Origin: Thiohalomonas sp041685045
GTDB taxonomy: Bacteria > Pseudomonadota > Gammaproteobacteria > Thiohalomonadales > Thiohalomonadaceae
Length of the DNA: 64,000 bases
NCBI GenBank assembly: GCA_041685045.1
Contig: JAWLGP010000006.1
Span: 124,001-188,000 of the forward strand
Direction: 5' to 3'
Shown: positions 18,402-27,614 of the stretch, in pieces
How positions within the stretch are numbered: position 1 is the stretch's first letter
Layout: each line of letters starts with the position of its first letter
Translations under genes and position numbers: made by a program
Notes under the pieces: generated by a model
Told to the model about the DNA's origin: nothing
Databases searched by the model: none
Seen by the model: the letters and a program-made list of their open reading frames with translations, nothing else

Positions 18402-21218
18402 ATGCTTGCTGAACTTGACGATGTGAATCTGCCTTCCGACCACTCCTTGCTGGAAGGGCTGAGACAACTGGACCTCCCGGTCGGCCGCATTCTGCACGGC
18501 GACGTCCTGGAGTGTGCTCCGGAACTGCCGCTGTATGCGGCCGCCAGCAAGATGGCGGCGTGTCGCTGCAGTTCCATCGTCGTTGTTGAGGACGGGGTGG
18601 CGGTCGGGATCTGGACCGAGCGAGATGCCCTGGCGGTGGACTTTCGGGACAGGACCTTCGTCGAGCGACCGATTCGGGAGGTGATGAGCACGCCGGTCAA
18701 GACCATCTCGCCCGAGCTGACCCTGCAAGAGGTCTCCAGCCGACTGCGGGAACAGCATGTACGCCACTTTCTGGTGGTCGACGCCAACGGCACGCCCAAG
18801 GGCATCGTCTCCCAGACCGACGTCGTACTCAATCAGGGGGTCGAGCAATACCTTCGCTTGCGCAAGGTGGCTTCGGTGATCAAACGTTCCCCCTTGATCC
18901 TCGAGGAGGATACCGATCTCGGTGCCGCCGCAGCCAGGATGAGGACCCACGGTGCCGACGCCGTGGTCGTGAGCTACGCGTCGGGCGACTACGGCATCCT
19001 GACCGAGCGCGACATGGTACGTCTGATCGCCGCCAGGCGCACCGAGGCACAGGTCGGGCCACTGGCCAGCCGACCACTGCTGACCGTTGAAGCCGACAGC
19101 AGTCTCTACCGCGCCCGTATGCTGTTGACGAAGGAGGGGGTGCGCCACGTCGGGGTTCGACGAGACCAGGAGCTGGTTGGCGTGATCGGCTTTTCGGACA
19201 TCCTGGCTGGCATGGAGCTCAGCTATGTCGAGGAGCTACGCTCCGCCCTGGCCGACCTGCAGCACGCGGTACGCCAACGAACCGCCGAACTGCACGAGAG
19301 CGAGCGGGTCATGCGCACGCTGCTGGCGAACCTGCCCGGTGCGGCCTACCGCTGTCGAAACGAGACCGACTGGCCGGTCGAGTTCGTCAGCGAAGGGGTG
19401 ACGGCAGTCACCGGATACCGCCCTGAAGAGTTGCTGAACAGCGCAGCTGCCCGCTTCCAGTCCCTGACACACGCCGACGACCGCGCGCGGGTGTCCGCGG
19501 AAATCCAGCAGGCCATAAAGGACGGCACGCCTTTCACCGTCACCTATCGCATTCGCCACAAGAACGGTGATGAGCGTTGGTTGATGGAGCATGGTCGCGG
19601 CGTGTTCAACAGTGACGGGGAGCTATTGGCGCTCGAAGGCTACATCAACGACATCACCCCGTTGAAACAGGCCGAACAGGAGATGCTCAGGGCCAAGAAC
19701 GAAGCGGAGCGGGCCAATCGGGCAAAAAGCGATTTTCTGGCCCGGATCAGCCACGAAATCCGTACTCCGATGAACGCCATTACCGGCATGGCCTACCTGC
19801 TGGCGGATACCGATCTGCGACCGGCACAGCGGGGTTACCTCAACACGATCCGGGAGTCGGCCCATCACCTGTTGGATCTTCTGAACGACCTCCTCGATTT
19901 CTCCAAAATCGAGGCCGGCAAGATGGAGATCGAAGCGGTCCCGTTCCGTTTCGACCGGGTCCTGAATGAGATCGCCGCGACCACCGCCGTCAGCAGTGAA
20001 TCCAAGGGACTCGAGCTGCGTTTCCGGGTCGACCCGGACCTGCCCGAAAACCTGATCGGTGATCCGTTGCGCGTGAAGCAGGTATTCGCCAATCTGATCG
20101 GAAACGCACTCAAGTTCACCGAGTCCGGGGAGGTGGCCGTGACCGTCCGTCAAACCGAGCGCAAGCTAGGGCAGGTCAGTATGCAAGTCTCCGTGCGGGA
20201 CACCGGTATCGGACTGAGCCCCGAACAGCAAGCACGGCTGTTCGATGCCTTTACTCAAGCCGATGGCACGATCACCCGCCGCTTCGGTGGTACCGGGCTC
20301 GGCCTTGCCATCTGCCGGCAGCTGGTGGAAAAGATGGGAGGACGGATCTGGGTTGAGAGCGAACCGGGGCGAGGGAGTGATTTCCAGTTCACCTTGACCT
20401 GCGGTGTGGGTGAGGACACTGTGCCCGACCCGGAGCGAAAGTCATCGCCATCCACATCCCTCCAGGAGCTGCGTGGCGCGCGTATCCTGGTTATTGAGGA
20501 CAACCCCGTCAACCGGCAATTGGCTGCCGAACTGTTGACCCGAACTGGCGCCGTCGTGGACTGTGTTGAAGATGGCATGAGCGGCATCGGCAGGCTCGAG
20601 CAAGCGCGTTATGACCTGGTGCTGATGGACATCCAGATGCCGGGCGTCGACGGCTATGAGACGACCCGCAGGATTCGCGCCGACGCCCGTTTCCAGGGCC
20701 TGATCATCATCGCCATGACGGCCCACGCCCTGGCTTCCGACCGCGAGCGCTGTCTTGCCGCCGGAATGAATGATCATGTCGCCAAGCCCGTGGATCCGGC
20801 ACAACTCCGTCACGTCATAGGTCACTGGTTGCGGCGTCGCGACCAACTGGGTGAGTTGGATGCAATCGCCGCATCAGGCGACAGCTGCCTCGACGCCAAT
20901 GCCGGTCGACTCGCGACCGCCGGGGACCCGGAACTCCAGCGCCGCTTGTTGCAGGTTTTTCTGAACACGCACGGGCAGGCGCCGGAGCAGTTGCGGGTAC
21001 TCTACCGCAACGCCGACTACGATGCCCTGCGGGCCCAGGTGCACCGCATGGTCGGCAGTGCCGGGGCCATTGGCGCATCGTCGCTGGCGGCGTCGGCTTC
21101 CCAGCTCGATAGCGCATTGCTGAACGGAGATAGCGATGGCCTGCAGCGGTTGTTCGAACCGTTTATCGGCTCCCTCGAACAACTGCTCGGCACCTTGGCG
21201 GAACCGGGTATTCAGTGA
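18402..21218 (+). CDS. Soluble hybrid histidine kinase with four CBS domains, PAS, receiver and HPt domains
   Basis: A 938-residue multidomain phosphorelay protein with no membrane segment. Order: four CBS motifs forming two Bateman modules (about 29-84, 93-147, 158-213, 219-273), a short coiled coil, a PAS domain with PAC tail (about 303-425), HisKA with the H-box ARISHEIRTPMN (His451), HATPase with NLIGNALKFTESG, DTGIGLS and GTGLGLAIC, a receiver with the phospho-acceptor in LVLMDIQMPG (Asp743), and a C-terminal HPt domain with HRMVGSAGAIGA (His881). CBS pairs usually bind adenine nucleotides, so an energy or nucleotide signal is a reasonable inference. No cognate output regulator is adjacent. 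The 276 bases upstream show no clear promoter. Confidence 0.9.
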   Translation: MLAELDDVNLPSDHSLLEGLRQLDLPVGRILHGDVLECAPELPLYAAASKMAACRCSSIVVVEDGVAVGIWTERDALAVDFRDRTFVERPIREVMSTPVKTISPELTLQEVSSRLREQHVRHFLVVDANGTPKGIVSQTDVVLNQGVEQYLRLRKVASVIKRSPLILEEDTDLGAAAARMRTHGADAVVVSYASGDYGILTERDMVRLIAARRTEAQVGPLASRPLLTVEADSSLYRARMLLTKEGVRHVGVRRDQELVGVIGFSDILAGMELSYVEELRSALADLQHAVRQRTAELHESERVMRTLLANLPGAAYRCRNETDWPVEFVSEGVTAVTGYRPEELLNSAAARFQSLTHADDRARVSAEIQQAIKDGTPFTVTYRIRHKNGDERWLMEHGRGVFNSDGELLALEGYINDITPLKQAEQEMLRAKNEAERANRAKSDFLARISHEIRTPMNAITGMAYLLADTDLRPAQRGYLNTIRESAHHLLDLLNDLLDFSKIEAGKMEIEAVPFRFDRVLNEIAATTAVSSESKGLELRFRVDPDLPENLIGDPLRVKQVFANLIGNALKFTESGEVAVTVRQTERKLGQVSMQVSVRDTGIGLSPEQQARLFDAFTQADGTITRRFGGTGLGLAICRQLVEKMGGRIWVESEPGRGSDFQFTLTCGVGEDTVPDPERKSSPSTSLQELRGARILVIEDNPVNRQLAAELLTRTGAVVDCVEDGMSGIGRLEQARYDLVLMDIQMPGVDGYETTRRIRADARFQGLIIIAMTAHALASDRERCLAAGMNDHVAKPVDPAQLRHVIGHWLRRRDQLGELDAIAASGDSCLDANAGRLATAGDPELQRRLLQVFLNTHGQAPEQLRVLYRNADYDALRAQVHRMVGSAGAIGASSLAASASQLDSALLNGDSDGLQRLFEPFIGSLEQLLGTLAEPGIQ

Positions 21219-21562
21219 GGTGCGGTGTGTTCCGGTCCGAGCAGAAGCGGCTCCCGGAGGCGAATGATCTGGTGGTCGCCCAGCGCATCCGTCACCTCCA
21301 CGTTGTGTAAGCCGTCCGTTTCGTACTGCACCTGAATTTGGCTCGGATGCCGGATCATGTGGTTCAGCGAATCGGTGGCCACGCTGAGCAGGTCGCTGCG
21401 CGGGTCGTAGGTGATCCCGAGTAGCGGTAGCCAGTCGGAGGCGAGTTGATTGCCGATGCGCAACCCCGAGGCCTCGATGTAGACCTGCTTGCCGCGGGAC
21501 AGGCGTGCCATCTGATCGAAATAGCGTTTCCACTCCGCATTGGGAAGTTGGGTGGTGGCCAT
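21212..21562 (-). CDS. Small DUF5335-like protein
   Basis: A 116-residue protein. The N-terminal LPNAEWKRYFDQMAR, the central WLPLLGITYDP and the C-terminal QIIRLREPL follow the pattern I associate with DUF5335, a small family of unknown function; this is recognition from memory, not a search. It has no signal peptide or membrane segment. It is convergent with the histidine kinase and the 3' ends overlap by seven bases. Confidence 0.7.
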   Translation of the reverse strand: MATTQLPNAEWKRYFDQMARLSRGKQVYIEASGLRIGNQLASDWLPLLGITYDPRSDLLSVATDSLNHMIRHPSQIQVQYETDGLHNVEVTDALGDHQIIRLREPLLLGPEHTAPH

Positions 21563-21738
21563 GATCGCTCTCCAAGCTTGCCCGATATGGCGAGTTTCGA
21601 TCCCTATTCGATGGCGTCAAGTTCGGGGCACGCCGTCAGTGATCGACCGCGCCCCCAAGGTCCAATGCAGCCAGCTATTACTTCCTCGCGACACTGGCGC
21701 CGCGTCATATAATGGGTGCCTTTGGCCTCGCGAGAACG

Positions 21739-22101
21739 ATGATGCAGCAGTACAAACTCGTCCTTCCAGAGCACCTCAACCACTATGGGTTCCTGTTCGG
21801 CGGCAACCTGCTCAAGTGGGTCGACGAATACGCCTGGATTGCCGCCAGCCTGGATTTTCCGGGTTGTCGCTTCGTTACCATCGGGATGGACCGGGTCGAG
21901 TTTCGGAAAGGGGTCGGCAAGGGCGCCATCCTGCGCTTCGATGTCCGGAAGGCGCGGCAGGGCACCACTTCCGTCAGCTACACGGTTGAGGTGTTGGCGG
22001 ACGATATCGAAACCGGTCGCGAAGAGACGGTGTTTTCGACCCACGTAACCTTCGTATGTATCGGTGATGACGGCGGCAAGGTGGAACTGCCCCGCGCGTG
22101 A
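21739..22101 (+). CDS. Acyl-CoA thioesterase, hotdog fold
   Basis: A single hotdog domain of about 120 residues. The sequence HLNHYGFLFGGNLLKWVDE carries the conserved Asn, the Gly-Gly turn and the catalytic Asp of the YciA/BACH acyl-CoA thioesterase group, and FVTIGMDRVEFRKGVGKGA continues the core strand. The preferred start is one of two consecutive ATGs at 21739/21742; an in-frame ATG at 21712 would add nine residues without homology. The substrate chain length cannot be inferred. Confidence 0.85.
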   Translation: MMQQYKLVLPEHLNHYGFLFGGNLLKWVDEYAWIAASLDFPGCRFVTIGMDRVEFRKGVGKGAILRFDVRKARQGTTSVSYTVEVLADDIETGREETVFSTHVTFVCIGDDGGKVELPRA

Positions 22102-22178
22102 CAGGTATTGGCCCGGCGGTTGCATTCTCACCGTGCGCATCGTCGCACGCGTCATGAATCCGTCAGGAGGTTTCCGCC

Positions 22179-22508
22179 ATGGCTGCACCTGTCTCCAACG
22201 ATACGCCACTGAGCATCGGTTCACCCCGTGCCCGATCCCTGGAACAAGGCAAGGCACCCAATACCCCTGCCCGTTCGGACTCGCCGGAGTCCAGTTCCCC
22301 GGAATACGCGGATTCGGTCACGCTGAGCGAAGCTGCAAAGCAGCTGAGCGAACAACACGCACATCGCCGTCCCGCCACACCGGAAGAGGCACAGCGGCTG
22401 GTCGAGCAAATCAGGGAAAAACTCTCGGCCAATCCGGCGTTTGCTGCTGCCGTCCACAAGGTCGATGACGCGGGCAAGTTGGAGATCCTGTTGGACAGCT
22501 TTGCCTGA
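22179..22508 (+). CDS. Hypothetical protein with FlgM-like central motif
   Basis: A 109-residue, mostly hydrophilic protein with a strong ribosome site (AGGAGG ending eight bases before the ATG), so it is very probably translated. The first 45 residues are Ser/Pro rich and likely disordered. The segment DSVTLSEAAKQL followed by a helix-rich C-terminus resembles the layout of FlgM-type anti-sigma factors, but the resemblance is weak and no flagellar gene is nearby. Function not assigned. Confidence 0.6.
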   Translation: MAAPVSNDTPLSIGSPRARSLEQGKAPNTPARSDSPESSSPEYADSVTLSEAAKQLSEQHAHRRPATPEEAQRLVEQIREKLSANPAFAAAVHKVDDAGKLEILLDSFA

Positions 22509-22595
22509 TGACCGATGGTTTGCCTAGGGTAGACGTCGCCCTGAGTGGACTCCCCTTCGTCCCGGTCAAGGAGGCGTCCTCGCCTTCCCGAATAT

Positions 22596-22618
22596 TCCGC
22601 CCATAATTAGGGGGCGGA
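22596..22618. terminator. Short hairpin, possible terminator downstream of the FlgM-like gene
   Basis: TCCGCCC (22596-22602) and GGGCGGA (22612-22618) form a seven-base-pair GC-rich stem with a nine-base AT-rich loop. There is no T run afterwards, so factor-independent termination is uncertain. Confidence 0.35.
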
Positions 22619-22776
22619 GGATCGCCGAGCGGGTGCTCTAGCGCTCTTCTTGCATCCACAAAGAAAATACGTGATTCGTCAGGATTTCCGGATCCGCGCG
22701 CCGGCAAGGATTGCGGGCGCCGTTCCCGGCAGGCGAACTGCGTGCCACAGAAACCGCAACGCAGGGAGAGCGCGCG

Positions 22777-24981
22777 GTGACTCGTTTGATACCGACCTTG
22801 GCAGCCGTGCTGTCATTGGGTGCGGCGGCTGACGTCGCGCATGCTGATAATGAAGCCACGGCTTCCGGTGTACATCGGGCGACCGATCGGTTGATCGTGA
22901 AATGGGCCGAGCCCGGGGGGGGCCGTGTCTCCTCCAGCGCAGTCGAGCGCGCCCATCGCACGGCTGAACTGTCGGCTCGCGTCGGTATACCGGCACTGCA
23001 GCCGCTGCGCCGGGACGGTCCCCTCGATGTGTTACGCCTTCGCTCCGCTGTCGACCTCGAGGTGGCCGAGGCCTATGCGCAGCGACTTGCGGCCGACCCG
23101 GAGGTCGAATACGCCCAGCCGGATCGCTTCCTGTTTCCTCAGGCCATCACCCCGAACGACTCCTATTTCCTCTCCAGCCAGTGGTCGCTGCATGCGCCCC
23201 AGGTCGTGCCCGCCGGCATCGGTGCGGAAAAGGCGTGGGAGCGCAGTACCGGCGACCCCGCACTGGTCATCGCCGTGCTGGACAGCGGGTTGCTGCCCCA
23301 CGCCGACCTCGCGGGCCGTTACTTCGTGCGTACGCATCCCGACACCGGTGCAACTATCCCCTACGGCTACGACTTCGTGGGTGTCGACTTCCTCAGCACG
23401 GGTGACCGCGTCTACGGGACGGCCAACGACGGCGATGGACGCGATCCGGACCCCTCGGATCCGGGTGACTGGGTGACGTCCAGTGAGGCCGGGCGAGAGC
23501 CCTTCATCGGCTGTAACGTAACCTCCAGTTCCTGGCACGGAACACATATCGCCGGGATCATCGCGGCCAGCGCCGACAACCAACGCGGCATTGCGGGCAT
23601 TGACTGGCGCTCCCGTCTGCTCCCGGTCCGGGTCATCGGCAAGTGTGGCGGCTATCTGTCGGATATCATCGACGCGCTGCGCTGGGCCGCCGGCCTGCCG
23701 GTATCCGGTGTGCCCGCCAACGAGCACCCGGCCCGCATCATCAACCTGAGCCTCGGCGCCCCGGGCCAGTGTCGCAATGCCGAACAGGAGGCGATCAACG
23801 ACGCCGTCGCTACGGGCGCCACTGTCGTGGTGGCGGCGGGCAACGATGCCAGCGACGCGAGCCAGTTCACCCCGGCGAGTTGCCAGGGTGTGTTGGCGGT
23901 CACGGCCGTCGACCGCAACGGCAGGTTGGCTTCATACGGAAACTTCGGCAGCGCCGTCGATATCGCTGCCCCCGGCGGTGATCGCTGGAGTGATCCCAGC
24001 CGGCCGGACGGTGTCTTCTCGACCCTCGACAGCGGCGTGCAGGCACCGATCAACGACGCGGCCTACGCCACCTACATCGGCACCAGCATGGCCGCCCCGC
24101 ACGCCGTTGGTGTGTTGTCACTGATGCTGGCCGGCAACCGGGCGCTGACGGCAAACTGGCTGTCCCGCAATGTTTTGATCACCAAGCTGAAGCAGGCGGC
24201 ACGGGCCTTCCCTTCGGGAACCGATAACGACTGCACGCGTATGCGCTGTGGCGCCGGACTGCTCGATGCCGCCGCGGCGGTGGCGGCGGTCACGACACCA
24301 CCGGTGGTCGCGACTGCCGTGACGCCGGTGACGGGGCCGGGTGCCTTGGTCACCCTGGATGCTTCCCCCAGTAAGGACGACGGCAGGATCGTTCGCTACC
24401 GGTGGCAGCAACTCGGTGCCATTCCCGTCGTGCTGGAGGGGGCCGATACCGCGTCCGCGCTTTTCACCGTGCCCGAACTGCCGAATGGCGCCCAACTGCA
24501 GTTTGAAGTCTCGGCGACCGATGATGTCGGGCTGCAGGCGAGTACCGTTGTCGACCTGACGGTGCGCTGGGGCCAGCCCGTGTTCGAACCGTTGGCCGAT
24601 CGTGACGTCTCCGGCGGCCAGACGCTGAAGCTGCAGGTCTCGACCTGGCAGTACGACGGAGGAATTCCCCTGCTCTCGGTCGCCGAAGCGCCGACCGGCG
24701 CACGCTTTCGTGATCTCGGTGCAGGCCGGGGCGAGTTGGTCTGGACGCCCGAGCAGAGCGGTGACTATCACGTCGCTTTCGTCGCAGAGAACCCGGACGA
24801 CCCGGACCTGCGCGCCGTGGAGTCCTTGCGCATCCGGGTGGCGTCCGCCTCTGTCGAGGGCACCTCCGTCGGCGGTGGTGGTGGCGCGGGCAGCGGATTG
24901 CTGGTGTTGCTGCTGACGATCTATCCCGTGTTGCGCGGTCGTGGCAGCAGCCCCACGAGCAAGCCGGCGAGAGCCCCGTAA
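22777..24981 (+). CDS. Secreted S8 subtilisin-family serine protease with GlyGly-CTERM sorting tag
   Basis: A 734-residue exported protease. The GTG at 22777, with GGGAG upstream, gives an N-terminal signal peptide (about 1-22, ending DVAHA); an earlier in-frame ATG at 22711 would bury it. After a propeptide, the catalytic triad is Asp169 (AVLDSGL), His254 (SSWHGTHIAG) and Ser437 (GTSMAAPHA), with several cysteines in the catalytic domain. Two beta-sandwich Ig/PKD-like modules follow (about 510-700). The C-terminus is a glycine run, a hydrophobic helix and Arg residues (GGGGGAGSGLLVLLLT...LRGRG), the tripartite GlyGly-CTERM signal recognised by rhombosortases. The neighbouring convergent gene is a rhombosortase, and T2SS genes follow. 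Confidence 0.93.
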   Translation: MTRLIPTLAAVLSLGAAADVAHADNEATASGVHRATDRLIVKWAEPGGGRVSSSAVERAHRTAELSARVGIPALQPLRRDGPLDVLRLRSAVDLEVAEAYAQRLAADPEVEYAQPDRFLFPQAITPNDSYFLSSQWSLHAPQVVPAGIGAEKAWERSTGDPALVIAVLDSGLLPHADLAGRYFVRTHPDTGATIPYGYDFVGVDFLSTGDRVYGTANDGDGRDPDPSDPGDWVTSSEAGREPFIGCNVTSSSWHGTHIAGIIAASADNQRGIAGIDWRSRLLPVRVIGKCGGYLSDIIDALRWAAGLPVSGVPANEHPARIINLSLGAPGQCRNAEQEAINDAVATGATVVVAAGNDASDASQFTPASCQGVLAVTAVDRNGRLASYGNFGSAVDIAAPGGDRWSDPSRPDGVFSTLDSGVQAPINDAAYATYIGTSMAAPHAVGVLSLMLAGNRALTANWLSRNVLITKLKQAARAFPSGTDNDCTRMRCGAGLLDAAAAVAAVTTPPVVATAVTPVTGPGALVTLDASPSKDDGRIVRYRWQQLGAIPVVLEGADTASALFTVPELPNGAQLQFEVSATDDVGLQASTVVDLTVRWGQPVFEPLADRDVSGGQTLKLQVSTWQYDGGIPLLSVAEAPTGARFRDLGAGRGELVWTPEQSGDYHVAFVAENPDDPDLRAVESLRIRVASASVEGTSVGGGGGAGSGLLVLLLTIYPVLRGRGSSPTSKPARAP

Positions 24982-25496
24982 CGGTGGGCATCCACCACCA
25001 CCGCCGCACCGATCAGCGCGGCGGTGCCGGCATCCCCCTGCCACTCTTCCCAGATCAGCTTGATCGCCAGGAGGGCCAGTAGCCAGCGGCCGTTCGGCCC
25101 GCTTCGGAGCGCGCCGGCAACGAACAGCGCGTGGAGTGTGCCGGAAAATCCGACATACCAGTCGATCTCCGGGGACAACCAATAGAGCCCCAGTCCGACC
25201 AGCAGGCTGCCCAGCACCGTCGCCAACAGCCATTCCACTGCCCGCAGACAAGGACCGAACAGCGCCCCGATGAGCAGCACGCCGGCACTGTTCAGGAGCA
25301 GGTGGGTCCAATTCAAATGAACCAGGTGGGCCGCCAGCAGCCGCCACCACTGACCCGCGGCAATGGCCTCGCGCTCGAAGCGCCAGTCGGGACCCCAAGG
25401 CAGAATCTGGGCAACCAGGAGCAGGCTCAGCAGCAGTGCGGGAGCGGCCCAGCCGGTTAGCGAGGCGCAACAGATCCTGGACAAGGCGTGGGTCAT
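24921..25496 (-). CDS. rrtA: Rhombosortase (rhomboid-family GlyGly-CTERM processing protease)
   Basis: A 191-residue polytopic membrane protein of the rhomboid superfamily in the short rhombosortase form. The catalytic Ser is in VGFSGTLHALFVAGAL and the catalytic His in VDAHRYGALAGLLVG; HLVHLNWTHLLLNSAG is the upstream helix with the family's His/Asn positions. Rhombosortases cleave the C-terminal GlyGly-CTERM tag of exported proteins that use type II secretion. Here the gene is convergent with such a substrate, overlapping it by 61 bases, and divergent from gspI with a 134-base shared upstream region. The name follows family convention; activity is inferred. Confidence 0.9.
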   Translation of the reverse strand: MTHALSRICCASLTGWAAPALLLSLLLVAQILPWGPDWRFEREAIAAGQWWRLLAAHLVHLNWTHLLLNSAGVLLIGALFGPCLRAVEWLLATVLGSLLVGLGLYWLSPEIDWYVGFSGTLHALFVAGALRSGPNGRWLLALLAIKLIWEEWQGDAGTAALIGAAVVVDAHRYGALAGLLVGLLPRPRNTG

Positions 25497-25630
25497 CTTG
25501 GGATTATCGCCGAGTGCGACAATGGCGGCCAGGGCGGCCTGCGGGTTTGGCTACATTAGATCCTGTAGAATCACTCGGAACTCCCGCCTGAGCCTACACT
25601 CCAACGTGCGGGACCTCTTGTTACCCATAT

Positions 25631-26011
25631 ATGTTGACGATTCGCGCCCGGTCCGAAGGATTTACGCTGCTGGAGGTGCTGGTGGCGCTGGCGGTCATCG
25701 CCCTGGCGATGGGGGTGGCCATCAAGGCGGGCGCAGACAACGCCGCCAATGCTGGCTATTTGCGTGACAAGACCTTTGCCCACTGGGTCGCCCTCAACAA
25801 GGTAACCGAGCTGCGGCTGGAGGCCGCCTGGCCGGCGACCGGCAAGCGCGCCGGTACGGAGGAGCTTGCCGATCGCCGCTGGCGGTGGCAGGCGGTGATC
25901 GAGAAGACCTTCGATGACGATGTGCGCCGGGTGGAGGTGTCGGTCGCCCTCGATGACCAGCGCGATGCGGTGCTGGTGCGGCGTATCGGTTTTTTGCCGA
26001 GGCGGGACTGA
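25631..26011 (+). CDS. gspI: Type II secretion minor pseudopilin GspI
   Basis: A 126-residue class III prepilin. The peptidase site and hydrophobic helix read EGFTLLEVLVALAVIALAMG (Gly/Phe cleavage, Glu+5 conserved), followed by the GspI-type globular region beginning HWVALNKVTELRL. GspI forms the initiating tip complex with J and K. The start ATG 25631 lacks a clear ribosome site. It is the first gene of a gspIJKLMN run and its stop abuts gspJ. Confidence 0.93.
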   Translation: MLTIRARSEGFTLLEVLVALAVIALAMGVAIKAGADNAANAGYLRDKTFAHWVALNKVTELRLEAAWPATGKRAGTEELADRRWRWQAVIEKTFDDDVRRVEVSVALDDQRDAVLVRRIGFLPRRD

Positions 26012-26628
26012 TGAAGTGCCGCGGTTTCACCTTGCTGGAGCTGCTGATCGCCCTGGCGATCTTCGGCTTCATTGCGGCGATGGCCTATGGCGGGCTCTCC
26101 ACCGTGCTCAAGGCCGAGCAGGAGACGGAACGGCAGGCGGCGCGGCTCGCCAGCCTGGAGACGGCGCTGTTATTGCTGGGTCGGGATCTCGCCCAGGCCA
26201 GCGGCCGCGGCATTCGGGACGAATTCGGTGACCCGCAGCCGGCCCTGCGCGGCAGCGACGAGGGGCCGCTTGAACTGACCCGCGCGGGTTGGGCCAACCC
26301 CGCCGGGCAGCGGCGCAGCAGTCTGCAGCGGGTGAGTTGGGCCCTGGACGACGATACCCTGGTGCGGGCCGGCTGGATCGTGCTGGACCGGGCGCAGGAC
26401 AGCACCGCCTATAGCCAGCCCTTGCTGGAGGGCGTGCGGGAATTCGATGTCCGGTTTCTCGCCGCCAACGGTGAGTGGCACGATAGCTGGCCGCCACCGG
26501 CAGCCTTGAGTGCCGGCACCACCGGCAACACGGCTTCGCCGGACGAACGCCCGCGGGCCGTGGAGGTTTCGTTGGAGCTGGAAGACTGGGGCAATTTCCG
26601 CCGGCTGTTCGAGGTGCCGGGCGCATGA
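26011..26628 (+). CDS. gspJ: Type II secretion minor pseudopilin GspJ
   Basis: A 205-residue prepilin with the cleavage site and helix CRGFTLLELLIALAIFGFIA. The downstream domain has the GspJ hallmarks of an early basic/acidic helix (ETERQAARLASLETALLLL) and a late VRFL...W segment. It associates with GspI and GspK at the pseudopilus tip. The ATG overlaps the gspI stop. Confidence 0.93.
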   Translation: MKCRGFTLLELLIALAIFGFIAAMAYGGLSTVLKAEQETERQAARLASLETALLLLGRDLAQASGRGIRDEFGDPQPALRGSDEGPLELTRAGWANPAGQRRSSLQRVSWALDDDTLVRAGWIVLDRAQDSTAYSQPLLEGVREFDVRFLAANGEWHDSWPPPAALSAGTTGNTASPDERPRAVEVSLELEDWGNFRRLFEVPGA

Positions 26629-27611
26629 GCCGCCAGCGCGGTATCGCCCTGATCACGGCCCTGCTGGTGGTAGCGCTGGCGACCACCGCCGCGGTAGCCA
26701 TGGTGTCGCGGCAGCAGATCGAGATCCGGCGCACCGGCAACCTGCTCGATGGCGAGCAGGCGATGCTCTACGTATTCGGCGTCGAGGACTGGGCGGGGCA
26801 GATCCTGCGAGATGACCGGAAGAAAAATGCCCACGACCACCTTGGGGAGGACTGGGCCAGCGTGTTGCCGCCGCTGCCCATCGAGGGCGGTCAGTTGAGT
26901 GGCTATGTCGAGGATTTGCAGGGGCGCTTCAACTTGAATAACCTGCTGGATGCCAACGGGCAGGCCAGCCCGGCGGACGTCGGGCAGTTCCGTGAGCTGT
27001 TGGCAGTGGCCGGGGTCAACCTCGAGCTGGCCGATGCCCTGGTGGACTGGCTGGATGCCGATCTCGACGCCACCGTGCCGGCCGGGGCCGAAGATCCCGC
27101 CTATCTTGGACTGGAGCTCCCCTATCGCGCCGCCAACCGGCCGATGCGCCAGGTGAGCGAACTGCGGCTGGTGGCCGGGTTCAATGACCCGCTGCCGCCC
27201 GACCTGCAGACTCCGAAGGAGTGCCTGGCCAATCCATCCCAGCCTCCGCGCACCACCTACGAGGCGCTGGAAGCCTGTATCACTGTGCTGCCGCAGCGCA
27301 CGGCTATCAACGTCAACACGGCACCGATCCCGGTACTGATGAGTCTGAGCGCAGGGTTGAGCGCCCAAGATGCCCAGAGTCTGCGTGACGGCGGGAGTAC
27401 CAATGGGTACGACGACATCAACACCTTTCTCCAGCACCCTGTCCTCGCCGGACGGGCGGTGAATGCCGGCGCCGTGACGGTGGCCAGCGACCACTTTGCC
27501 GTGTCTGCCGAGGTGACCGTGGGGCGGGTGACCACCCGCATGCGGAGCCTGTTATGGCGTGACCAAAATGGTTCGACCCGGGTGGTCGAACGGGCCCAGG
27601 AAACCATGTGA
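26625..27611 (+). CDS. gspK: Type II secretion minor pseudopilin GspK
   Basis: A 328-residue prepilin, larger than the other pseudopilins because of the inserted alpha-domain. The N-terminal RQRGIALITALLVVALATT is the typical GspK signal, which lacks the Glu+5 found in the other pseudopilins. FNLNNLL, LVDWLDAD and TAINVNTAPIPVLMSL are characteristic family motifs. It caps the pseudopilus. Four-base overlap with gspJ (ATGA). Confidence 0.94.
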   Translation: MSRQRGIALITALLVVALATTAAVAMVSRQQIEIRRTGNLLDGEQAMLYVFGVEDWAGQILRDDRKKNAHDHLGEDWASVLPPLPIEGGQLSGYVEDLQGRFNLNNLLDANGQASPADVGQFRELLAVAGVNLELADALVDWLDADLDATVPAGAEDPAYLGLELPYRAANRPMRQVSELRLVAGFNDPLPPDLQTPKECLANPSQPPRTTYEALEACITVLPQRTAINVNTAPIPVLMSLSAGLSAQDAQSLRDGGSTNGYDDINTFLQHPVLAGRAVNAGAVTVASDHFAVSAEVTVGRVTTRMRSLLWRDQNGSTRVVERAQETM

Positions 27612-27614
27612 CGC

